Assembly: GCA_947384645.1 (NCBI GenBank)
Contig: CANDHX010000015.1
Coordinates: 1 to 13,416 of the forward strand
DNA from: an uncultured Mycoplasmatota bacterium
GTDB lineage: Bacteria; Bacillota_I; Bacilli_A; RF39; UBA660
Direction: 5' to 3'
DNA: 13,416 nucleotides
The first letter of the stretch is position 1; each line of letters begins with the position of its first letter. Made by a program: the position numbers and the translations under genes. This document shows, piece by piece, positions 1-5,486 of this stretch. The notes under the pieces were generated by a model. It was not told the DNA's origin, ran no database searches, and saw only the letters and a list, made by a program, of their open reading frames with translations.

Positions 1-614
1 TGTTTAGCTCCTAAAAATATGAAGTGCCAACCCTTGTTCTGAAGCCTTTCGATCAGAGGTCTAGCCTCTTCTAATGAAGAGTCGCGTTCATTATCCAATC
101 CGTCGGTCATCGTGATAACTATAGTATCTTTGGGAATGTCGCAAGTCATCTTTTGACGATTTTCAATGCGAGTTAACTCTCTTAAAAAAGTATCGTATAA
201 AGCTGTTCCGCCGATAGCTAGATAAGAAAAACTTTTAACGTCCTCGATATCGGTGTTATCGTGTACCACTCTCGCACCATTAGAAAATAAAATCGTAGAT
301 ATTTTTGTCGGATATTTGAGTTTTCTTTCTTTATCGATAAAGTTTTTAAAACCTTCTATAACCGTACTTTCAGTACCCTCTACTGATCCGCTTTTATCGA
401 TTATAAAGACTATCTCACCAGTATTTCTTGCAAATTCTTGAGTAGACGATACTATAGTTTTCTTTGCCAAAACGTCTAATTTACTATCGATGTCGCTTGC
501 ACTATTTATAGAAATTCTAGGCTTTTTGACGCTTACCAAACTGCCCGTTTTAGAGCTACTAGTTACTAGCCCTTTATTTCTATTATTTTTTAAATCTTCT
601 AATGAAAAGCCCAT
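1..614 (-). CDS. von Willebrand factor A (VWA) domain protein, 3' end outside window
   Basis: The first 204 residues are visible and the reading frame is still open at base 1. Residues 1-65 are a polar leader. Residues 66-204 are a VWA fold with a complete metal-ion-dependent adhesion site: D-K-S-G-S at 73-77, the Thr of IGGTALYD at 137, and the Asp of MTDGLDN at 171. VWA domains of this kind bind a protein partner through a divalent metal. There is no signal peptide or membrane segment in the visible part, so it is probably cytosolic. The ATG at 614 was chosen because AAAGGGG lies 10 bases upstream and a consensus promoter lies just beyond. The partner and full length cannot be seen. Bacterial cytosolic VWA proteins often work with MoxR-type ATPases or Ter proteins, but none is visible here. 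Confidence 0.85.
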   Translation of the reverse strand, partial: MGFSLEDLKNNRNKGLVTSSSKTGSLVSVKKPRISINSASDIDSKLDVLAKKTIVSSTQEFARNTGEIVFIIDKSGSVEGTESTVIEGFKNFIDKERKLKYPTKISTILFSNGARVVHDNTDIEDVKSFSYLAIGGTALYDTFLRELTRIENRQKMTCDIPKDTIVITMTDGLDNERDSSLEEARPLIERLQNKGWHFIFLGAK

Positions 615-617
615 AAG

Positions 618-644
618 AAAAAAGCCCCTTTCTTTAAGTGGCTT
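618..644 (-). terminator. Terminator-like hairpin overlapping the VWA ribosome site
   Basis: On the minus strand, 644-636 and 630-622 form a 9-bp stem with one A-G mismatch and a 5-base loop, followed by a run of Us (623-618) and then the ATG at 614. The 3' arm contains the AAAGGGG ribosome site of the VWA gene. The predicted start of transcription from the promoter at 674-647 lies inside the 5' arm, so the full hairpin can form only in read-through RNA. It could be an intrinsic terminator or a translation block for read-through transcripts. Confidence 0.45.
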
Positions 645-646
645 AT

Positions 647-674
647 ATTATATTCGAAAAATTCTAAATGTCAA
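647..674 (-). promoter_or_regulatory. Consensus sigma-A promoter of the VWA gene
   Basis: TTGACA (674-669), a 16-bp spacer and TATAAT (652-647) match both consensus hexamers exactly. The predicted start point is near 640-639, about 25 bases before the VWA start codon. The promoter lies just after the stop codon of the 26-codon ORF, so the VWA gene can be expressed independently of the upstream genes. Confidence 0.75.
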
Positions 675-679
675 GGAAT

Positions 680-760
680 TTATCCCAAATTATTCGGTTT
701 TGGCTTTATGATGCGTCCAGGTAATACTTCTGGGTCGCTAAATTCGTCATTCGGTTTCAT
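680..760 (-). CDS. Possible 26-aa peptide, proline- and charge-rich
   Basis: A short ORF starts with ATG one base after the TAG of the 191-aa gene (TAG-G-ATG), which is a typical arrangement for coupled translation. It encodes a polar 26-residue peptide whose middle is DPEVLPGRIIKPKP, and it ends with TAA just before the VWA promoter. There is no hydrophobic segment and no strong ribosome site beyond the coupling geometry. No family is recognised. It could be a real microprotein, the decayed remnant of a longer gene, or chance. The near-perfect spacing to the upstream stop is the only positive evidence. Confidence 0.3.
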   Translation of the reverse strand: MKPNDEFSDPEVLPGRIIKPKPNNLG

Positions 761-761
761 C

Positions 762-1337
762 CTATACTCTATGGTGCTTTTCTAAAATGCTTAAAACTTG
801 ACCTATTCTAAAATTTGGAAGTTTTTTTGAGTCTGTTAAGAAGATAATTTTACCCTTTAATTTTATTATACCTCTAAATATGAAATGTATCTTTTTATCT
901 GGAGTTTTTACCTTAAGACAGCTCGGCATATATGGAAAAAATTCGCAAACCTTATCTCCTGCGTATTCTTCTAATATTTCATCTAATTCGCCTAAATCTC
1001 TAGCAAAACTGAAGGTATCAAAACTCACAAATGGAAGCGTCGTATCTTCTTTTTCTTCATTATCGACGAGCGAATACTCTAGTCCGCAAGAGTCCATAGA
1101 ACTGGTGACTAATTCTTCGTCGATATCGCTATTCCTATCGAATAGTATCAATATATTCGCTTCTTCATTTAAAATTCCTACTCCATATTTTCTTCTTACT
1201 GCACTTTTTGAACCTATGCTAAAAGTGGCTAAACTGTTCGTATATAAAAATGAATTTCCCCTTGTTCTTAAAAGATTAAGCACGCTCGGTAATTGGCTCA
1301 CATCTTCTATGACCCACAAATTTAATGTATCTTTCAT
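762..1337 (-). CDS. Unrecognised 191-aa protein
   Basis: The family is not recognised. The protein is soluble-looking, with alternating beta-rich and acidic stretches. An acidic middle contains ILILFDRNSDIDEEL and a run of Asp/Glu near residues 88-98. The C-terminal third reads as beta strands (KKIHFIFRGIIKLKGKIIFLT) followed by a helix. There is no signal peptide or membrane segment. An upstream ATG at 1391 is in frame, but it overlaps the -35 box of a good promoter, so the ATG at 1337 is preferred. It has AAAGGTG just ahead of it and a 5' leader of about 19 bases. Its position directly before a possible small peptide and a VWA gene suggests a shared process, but the VWA gene has its own promoter. 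Confidence 0.75.
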   Translation of the reverse strand: MKDTLNLWVIEDVSQLPSVLNLLRTRGNSFLYTNSLATFSIGSKSAVRRKYGVGILNEEANILILFDRNSDIDEELVTSSMDSCGLEYSLVDNEEKEDTTLPFVSFDTFSFARDLGELDEILEEYAGDKVCEFFPYMPSCLKVKTPDKKIHFIFRGIIKLKGKIIFLTDSKKLPNFRIGQVLSILEKHHRV

Positions 1338-1362
1338 ACACCTTTTCTCTCTTGATTGACTT

Positions 1363-1391
1363 ATATTAGCAAAATAAACACTCGATGTCAA
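1363..1391 (-). promoter_or_regulatory. Sigma-A promoter of the 191-aa gene
   Basis: TTGACA (1391-1386), a 17-bp spacer and TAATAT (1368-1363). The -35 box starts 5 bases after the stop codon of the alpha/beta hydrolase gene. The predicted start near 1356 leaves a short leader containing AAAGGTG. This promoter fixes the start of the 191-aa gene at 1337. Confidence 0.65.
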
Positions 1392-1396
1392 AACAT

Positions 1397-2290
1397 TTAA
1401 GAGAAAAATTTTAAAATATCTTCGAAAACTTCTTTATTGCCGTTTTCGTTGATGATTTCGTGTCTCATGTGCGGATATACTTTTTCTTTTATGTCGTTAA
1501 AACCTGCTAGTCTAAGTATCTTTATGGAGTCACTTCTCCCCTTATAACCTCCAGTACACACATCGTCTTCCCCTGCAAGGAAAAGAAACTTTAACTCTTT
1601 GCTAACAAGACGATATTCATAAGGTTTATGCATCTCTTTTACGAGATGAAATAAATCTAGAAAAGCCGAAACGGTAAACCCCTTTCCACAATAGGGGTCG
1701 CTATTATATTTTTTTATGTTGTCCTCATTATAACTAATCCAGTCGTTAAAACTTTTGGGCGATGCGATTTTTTTATTAAAAGAACCTACGCTCATTTCTT
1801 CCAAAAGACGAGATTTAAATCTAGAACCTTTAAAAAACTTTATTACATTTCCTAAAATTATTCCAAACTCGACTTCTCTATTATACTTTGGATACCCGGA
1901 TAAAATAACTTTCTTATAGTCTTTTGAATGGCTCTTTAATAGTACTCTTGTAATGATAGTTCCCATAGAATGGGCAAAAATATATACGTCCAAGTTTTTA
2001 TACCGCTTTTTAATTTCATCGGTTATCGCAATTTGGTCTTCGATTAATTTCTTATAACCATTTTTATCAGCAAAGTTACCGAGGTGTGAAGCATTAAAAC
2101 CGTGTCCTCTTAAGTCGCTTGATAAAACAGTAAAACCTGCATCGTTTAATATTTTAGCAAGCTCTTCATACCTTCCTTGATGCTCTTCCATGCCGTGTAT
2201 CACTTGAACTACAGCCTTAGCATTTTTTACTTCAAAAAGATGCAATTCTAATCCATAACCGTCAACCGCTTTTATTGATATTTTTTCCAT
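1397..2290 (-). CDS. Alpha/beta hydrolase, monoacylglycerol lipase/lysophospholipase type
   Basis: This 297-aa protein has the layout of the Hydrolase_4 (serine aminopeptidase S33-like) family, whose members cleave monoacylglycerols, lysophospholipids or related esters. The visible motifs are: oxyanion-side HGMEEHQGRY at 32-41; the strand and loop SSDLRGHG at 57-64; the nucleophile elbow AHSMG with Ser108 (the first Gly of the usual GxSxG is Ala); the acid probably Asp243 in LAGEDDV; and the base His277 in PHMRHEI. There is no signal peptide, so it is cytosolic or loosely membrane-associated. It starts 4 bases after the carboxypeptidase stop codon with only a weak ribosome site, which suggests translational coupling as the last gene of the operon. 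The exact substrate is not predictable. Confidence 0.9.
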   Translation of the reverse strand: MEKISIKAVDGYGLELHLFEVKNAKAVVQVIHGMEEHQGRYEELAKILNDAGFTVLSSDLRGHGFNASHLGNFADKNGYKKLIEDQIAITDEIKKRYKNLDVYIFAHSMGTIITRVLLKSHSKDYKKVILSGYPKYNREVEFGIILGNVIKFFKGSRFKSRLLEEMSVGSFNKKIASPKSFNDWISYNEDNIKKYNSDPYCGKGFTVSAFLDLFHLVKEMHKPYEYRLVSKELKFLFLAGEDDVCTGGYKGRSDSIKILRLAGFNDIKEKVYPHMRHEIINENGNKEVFEDILKFFS

Positions 2291-2294
2291 ACTC

Positions 2295-3527
2295 TTATTT
2301 CTTTCGCCTTCTATAACTTTTCTTTTTTATATTTTTAAGTCTCACTAGGATTACGAATAAAATCGATAGTATAAATACTCCCAAAACGATCGTCTTATTA
2401 TGAGTCTTTATGACCTTTACAATAGATAACGGCAGACTTCTTTCTAAAAATACATCTTCTGTATCTATTAATTCACTCCTATAAAAGTATTTAATCGTAC
2501 CTATTTTATCGCCTTTTTTATCTTTAAATTCCAAAGAATTTTTTCCCTCGTATACGGCTTTTATATCGTCTTTAGATGAGATATCTATATATTTAGTAAT
2601 CCTTTTACCGGTCTTAACTTCATATTTTTCTACTTTAGAATTAACAACTGGCAATACTTCTACTAAATCACCAATCTCGAATAATACCTCATCTTTATAA
2701 TTTTTATCCATAAAATCTATAAGAGCTAGAGTATCTTCCAAATTATAAGCTTTTCTATAGTCGTGTTTTGCTCCTAGAGTTATGATGATTAAATCTCTAC
2801 CATTACTTTCTACTAGTGCTGAAATACAGACTCCCGCATTATTTGTAAATCCAGTTTTACTACCCAAAATTCTATTCACGTCTGCATTTAAAAATTTGTT
2901 ATACATGTTTAATGTGCTTTCCACCTTTAACCCGTTTGTTAAAGTATAATTTTTTGTACAATATATTTTTTTGAATAAAGGGTTTTCTAAAGCGTGATTT
3001 AAAAATATGAGAATTTCATTTAGGGTGCTAAAATGTTCTTTATCATCATACCCCGTCACATTTACGAAATGGGTATTGCTTAATCCTAAGCTCTCTACCT
3101 TTTCATTCATCAACTCTACGAATTTTTCGGTCGACCCAGAAATACTTTTTGCCAAACTGATAGTTGCATCGGCACCAGAAGGCAATATAGAAGCGTACAA
3201 AAGGTCTTCATAAGTCACTACGTCGCCAACTTTTAAATGGGCAATCGAAGCATCGTATGGAACTTCTTTTAACATATCGTATGTTATAGTAACGTTTTTT
3301 TCCAAATCATCTATATTTTCTATAGCTACTAAAGTCGTAACTATTTTTGTAAGGCTTGCGATGCTCACTCTTTGATTTGCATCGATTTCATACAAAACTT
3401 CTTTTTCCTCTACATCATATATGACCATTTTTGATGAATGCAATGGTGGTAAAGAAGATGCAGCTATTTCAAGCGGTATTAAAATAGACAAAAAAATAGT
3501 ACTTAATATAATCTTTATTTTATTCAT
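2295..3527 (-). CDS. D-alanyl-D-alanine carboxypeptidase (peptidase S11, PBP5/DacA-like)
   Basis: This 410-aa low-molecular-weight penicillin-binding protein trims the terminal D-Ala from peptidoglycan stem peptides outside the membrane. An N-terminal signal peptide of about 25 residues is followed by the catalytic domain, with SLTK (Ser58 nucleophile, Lys61), SGA at 117-119 and KTG at 224-226 (GSKTGFTNNAG). A C-terminal beta domain is followed by a hydrophobic helix near residues 370-390 and a very basic tail, so the protein is probably anchored at both the secretion and C-terminal stages. The second motif is usually SxN and here ends in Ala; my recollection is that SGADA-type variants occur in other clostridial S11 enzymes. 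The ATG at 3527 was chosen over an upstream one because AGAGGA sits 6 bases before it. The gene follows the transglutaminase-like stop codon by 10 bases. Confidence 0.93.
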   Translation of the reverse strand: MNKIKIILSTIFLSILIPLEIAASSLPPLHSSKMVIYDVEEKEVLYEIDANQRVSIASLTKIVTTLVAIENIDDLEKNVTITYDMLKEVPYDASIAHLKVGDVVTYEDLLYASILPSGADATISLAKSISGSTEKFVELMNEKVESLGLSNTHFVNVTGYDDKEHFSTLNEILIFLNHALENPLFKKIYCTKNYTLTNGLKVESTLNMYNKFLNADVNRILGSKTGFTNNAGVCISALVESNGRDLIIITLGAKHDYRKAYNLEDTLALIDFMDKNYKDEVLFEIGDLVEVLPVVNSKVEKYEVKTGKRITKYIDISSKDDIKAVYEGKNSLEFKDKKGDKIGTIKYFYRSELIDTEDVFLERSLPLSIVKVIKTHNKTIVLGVFILSILFVILVRLKNIKKKSYRRRKK

Positions 3528-3537
3528 AAATTCCTCT

Positions 3538-4716
3538 TTAAATTTGTTTTTTCTTATATTCATCGAACTCAGTAAAAGAAGTTAAATCGTCGCTCACGAC
3601 GTACCTGTTTAAAACTCCGTTTTCTCTAATGCTTATAACCAAAATTCTATTCATCTCTTCGTCATCTTTTTCTAGTAGACTTACAAATTCAAAATTTTGA
3701 ATAAAATTTTCATCTTCGACAAAAGATAATATCGCACCCAATATTTTTTCATAATCGGCATGTCCTACAAAACCGCACTTTGGTATAGATGAAATTTGAG
3801 AGAATAAGTTCATTGCCTTCTCGACGTTACTTTCTCCTTCTAAATGTTTTGCTATCTCTATAATCCTATCGTCTTGATACACACCTCCAAAACTGTCGAG
3901 ATATCCAATCGCTAAATCTAACCCTTTTAATTCGTCTTTTGATAAGTGCCCCACTTCATAACTTTCGGCTTCAGCTTCTTCTAGATTGTGGTCGTTTTTT
4001 ATGAAATCTTCTTTAGAAATGGCAAAGTTTCTCGTCTGTAACCCAAACTTTATAAAAGCAGCATCAAAAGTCGGGTCGACAAAATAATCGACTCCGTCTG
4101 CCGTAATTAAAACATAATCGTGTTCTTCTTCGTGTAAAATATCGCTTTCTAAATTAGCTCTATAACACAAATAATCGTAACTTGCTGCAAAGGAAGAACA
4201 AATGGCACTACCCCTTACAATACCCGTAAATATATTTCGGGATAACTTCTCTATTTTATTTGCATATGTCGTATGTTCATAGACGTTTAGATTATAAGTC
4301 AAAGTTTTTCCTAGTTCGTTATAGAGATACTTATATTTTTGTAAATCGCTCCATTCGTCCTTAAGACCTGCAAGTATTCTATCAAAAATTTCTAAACCTT
4401 CAAAAAATTCATAACTAGATATTGGTATTATAGGAGTACTTCCTGGATTACCAGTTTTAAATTGCACCTTCATTTCGGGAACACACTTGGATATAGTAGA
4501 CATCACTTCTCTGCTCGGATAATAAAGACTAGTGGCAACTGGTTTAATGAAATCTTTAAAATTAGCTAAAATATATTCTAAAATCTCTAAATCGATAGTA
4601 TCTATGTTTTCTAATACGGAATTTTTAACTACTATCCTATTGCCGATTTTAATATCAATAGGCATTTCTAATTTGCTTTTATCTAAAGATTTATCTCTAT
4701 CCAAATCTATTAACAT
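3538..4716 (-). CDS. Transglutaminase-like domain protein
   Basis: This 392-aa protein carries a transglutaminase-like cysteine protease fold in its middle. The proposed triad is Cys173 in GSAICSSFAASYDYLC, His199 in EEEHDYVLI and Asp214 in YFVDPTFD, the order and spacing typical of the Transglut_core family. In that family the Cys-His-Asp triad hydrolyses or transfers acyl groups, often as a peptidase acting on cell-wall or protein substrates. There is no signal peptide, so a cytosolic location is indicated. The N-terminal 130 residues and the acidic C-terminal 150 residues are not recognised. The ATG at 4716 has AAGGAAAG 7 bases before it; an upstream in-frame ATG at 4734 would place that ribosome site inside the coding region. 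It is the first gene of the operon with the carboxypeptidase. Confidence 0.75.
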   Translation of the reverse strand: MLIDLDRDKSLDKSKLEMPIDIKIGNRIVVKNSVLENIDTIDLEILEYILANFKDFIKPVATSLYYPSREVMSTISKCVPEMKVQFKTGNPGSTPIIPISSYEFFEGLEIFDRILAGLKDEWSDLQKYKYLYNELGKTLTYNLNVYEHTTYANKIEKLSRNIFTGIVRGSAICSSFAASYDYLCYRANLESDILHEEEHDYVLITADGVDYFVDPTFDAAFIKFGLQTRNFAISKEDFIKNDHNLEEAEAESYEVGHLSKDELKGLDLAIGYLDSFGGVYQDDRIIEIAKHLEGESNVEKAMNLFSQISSIPKCGFVGHADYEKILGAILSFVEDENFIQNFEFVSLLEKDDEEMNRILVISIRENGVLNRYVVSDDLTSFTEFDEYKKKQI

Positions 4717-4739
4717 AAAAATCTTTCCTTTCAAAATAG

Positions 4740-4755
4740 TTTAGAGTTCTCTAAA
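4740..4755. promoter_or_regulatory. Perfect palindrome at the operon start point, possible operator
   Basis: TTTAGAG-TT-CTCTAAA is a perfect inverted repeat with 7-bp arms. It covers the predicted +1 (near 4750) of the minus-strand promoter whose -10 box is at 4762-4757. That is a classic position for a dimeric repressor, or for a short 5' hairpin on the mRNA. No regulator gene is visible next to it. Confidence 0.4.
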
Positions 4756-4756
4756 T

Positions 4757-4767
4757 ATTATAGCATA
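4757..4767 (-). promoter_or_regulatory. Extended -10 promoter of the transglutaminase-like operon
   Basis: On the minus strand TATG-C-TATAAT (4767-4757) is a perfect extended -10 element. No good -35 hexamer lies at the expected distance (the bases there are mainly A), as is usual for extended -10 promoters. The predicted start near 4750 gives a leader of about 34 bases to the ATG at 4716. Confidence 0.6.
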
Positions 4768-4800
4768 GATACTTGCCAGTTTTTTAAAATATATTTTTTC

Positions 4801-4828
4801 ATTTGTAAACGATTTGCAAATTACAAAT
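4801..4828. repeat. Nested inverted repeats between divergent promoters
   Basis: ATTTGTAA (4801-4808) and TTACAAAT (4821-4828) are perfect 8-bp inverted repeats. The centre contains a second perfect palindrome, ATTTGCAAAT (4812-4821), so three related half-site-like units occur. The element lies 17 bases upstream of the -35 box of the small RNA promoter and about 40 bases upstream of the leftward -10 box. It may be a regulator-binding site serving either promoter. Confidence 0.35.
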
Positions 4829-4844
4829 TTTTGATAAAATTAAA

Positions 4845-4873
4845 TTGACAAAAAAAAGATTTTAAAGTATTAT
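4845..4873 (+). promoter_or_regulatory. Sigma-A promoter of the small RNA
   Basis: TTGACA (4845-4850), a 17-bp spacer and TATTAT (4868-4873). The predicted start, 7 bases after the -10 box, is A4880, exactly the first paired base of the first hairpin of the RNA below. Confidence 0.7.
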
Positions 4874-4879
4874 TTATAT

Positions 4880-4976
4880 AGCATGATGTAATGTCATGCT
4901 GGCTATCCTCCGTTTTTAGGAAATAGTCAACCAAAACCCCCTGAAGAGAGCCATGATTAATTGGCTCTCATTTTTG
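4880..4976 (+). ncRNA. Structured small RNA with own promoter and terminator
   Basis: About 97 nt lie between a consensus promoter and an intrinsic terminator with no ORF of note. Hairpin 1 is 4880-4886 with 4894-4900, a perfect 7-bp stem with a 7-base loop. Hairpin 2 is 4901-4906 with 4923-4928 (6 bp, one G-U), extended by CCT/AGG at 4907-4909 and 4918-4920. Its loop GTTTT (4912-4916) can pair with AAAAC (4933-4937), giving an H-type pseudoknot. A C-rich linker (CCCCC at 4937-4941) leads into the terminator hairpin at 4946-4969. Two stretches, TCCTCC (4906-4911) and ACCCCCT (4936-4942), could pair with Shine-Dalgarno sequences. The overall plan, a short pseudoknotted RNA ahead of a defence-type gene, recalls the abiF RNA motif that precedes Abi_2 genes. 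No Abi_2 gene is present, and the family match is from memory and not verified. Confidence 0.65.
4946..4975 (+). terminator. Intrinsic terminator of the small RNA (left copy of a 29-bp repeat)
   Basis: GAGAGCCA (4946-4953) and TGGCTCTC (4962-4969) form a perfect 8-bp stem with an 8-base loop, followed by ATTTTT. Bases 4947-4975 recur at 6623-6651 with one mismatch, in the loop. Confidence 0.8.
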
Positions 4977-5069
4977 TTATTTTAGATTAAATTTTGTTAA
5001 AATTCATATGAAAAAGTTTAAAAAGTGTTAATTATGATTAAAAAAATTCAATAAAAATGCTACCTAATA

Positions 5070-5101
5070 TAGTACAAATAGTACCTTTAAAATGGCATAA
5101 T
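5070..5101 (+). promoter_or_regulatory. Probable promoter region of the DUF1016 gene with a TAGTAC direct repeat
   Basis: A -10-like CATAAT (5096-5101) is preceded by TGG in the extended -10 position, but there is no convincing -35 hexamer. Two TAGTAC copies (5070-5075 and 5079-5084) sit where the -35 region would be, and could be an operator or simply A/T-rich chance. The predicted start near 5108 leaves a short leader with the AGGAGA ribosome site at 5111-5116, 7 bases before the ATG. Confidence 0.35.
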
Positions 5102-5123
5102 ATTTATACGAGGAGACTTAATT

Positions 5124-5486
5124 ATGTTAGATAAATCATTTCAGGAAATAACAAGTAATATTAAAAATGCCATTACTAAAACTCAATTAGCAATTATGAC
5201 AGATGCTAATAAAAAATTAGTTAATTTGTATTTTAATATTGGCAAAACATTGGAAGAAAATAGTAGTTGGGGAAATAAATTTATAGATAATGTTGCAATA
5301 GAATTAAAATTATCATTTCCTAATTTAAAGGGATTTTCGGTTCGTAATTTAAAATATATGAAATCTTTTTATAATGAATATAAAGAAGATGAAGAATTTG
5401 TGCAACTGGTTGCACAATTACCCTGGAAACATAATATTACATTAATGCAAAAAGTAAAAACAAAGAAATTCGCAAATGGTATATGA
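5124..5486 (+). CDS. YhcG/DUF1016 family, N-terminal half (frameshifted gene)
   Basis: This is the 120-aa 5' half of a DUF1016 (YhcG-type) protein. Residues 1-110 match the family's helical N-terminal domain, including LYFNIGKTLEENSSWG, the LSFPNLKGFSVRNLKYMKSFY stretch with the typical G-[FY]-S-x-R-N-L, and QLVAQLPWKHNITLMQK. The frame then breaks inside a five-A run (5456-5460). In the -1 frame the next residues would be NKEIRKWYMNKC, as in intact relatives, whereas the current frame adds a foreign tail KTKKFANGI and stops. The stop TGA overlaps the ATG of the second half as ATGA. The ribosome site AGGAGA is excellent. The domain is thought to assist DNA binding or complex formation for the nuclease half. 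Confidence 0.8.
   Translation: MLDKSFQEITSNIKNAITKTQLAIMTDANKKLVNLYFNIGKTLEENSSWGNKFIDNVAIELKLSFPNLKGFSVRNLKYMKSFYNEYKEDEEFVQLVAQLPWKHNITLMQKVKTKKFANGI

Noticed and set aside
880..1359. 159-aa plus-strand ORF opposite the 191-aa gene
   Set aside because: It is a Ser/Leu-rich antisense translation with no ribosome site; the minus-strand frame has a consensus promoter and ribosome site.
4946..4975. Left repeat hairpin as a bidirectional terminator
   Set aside because: The minus strand has no U run after the stem, so it supports termination only in the plus direction.
4880..4976. Fst/par-type type I toxin-antitoxin locus
   Set aside because: No short hydrophobic toxin ORF is found on either strand near the RNA, and no converging promoter shares its terminator. 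The minus-strand GGAGG followed by ATG gives only a 7-codon ORF.
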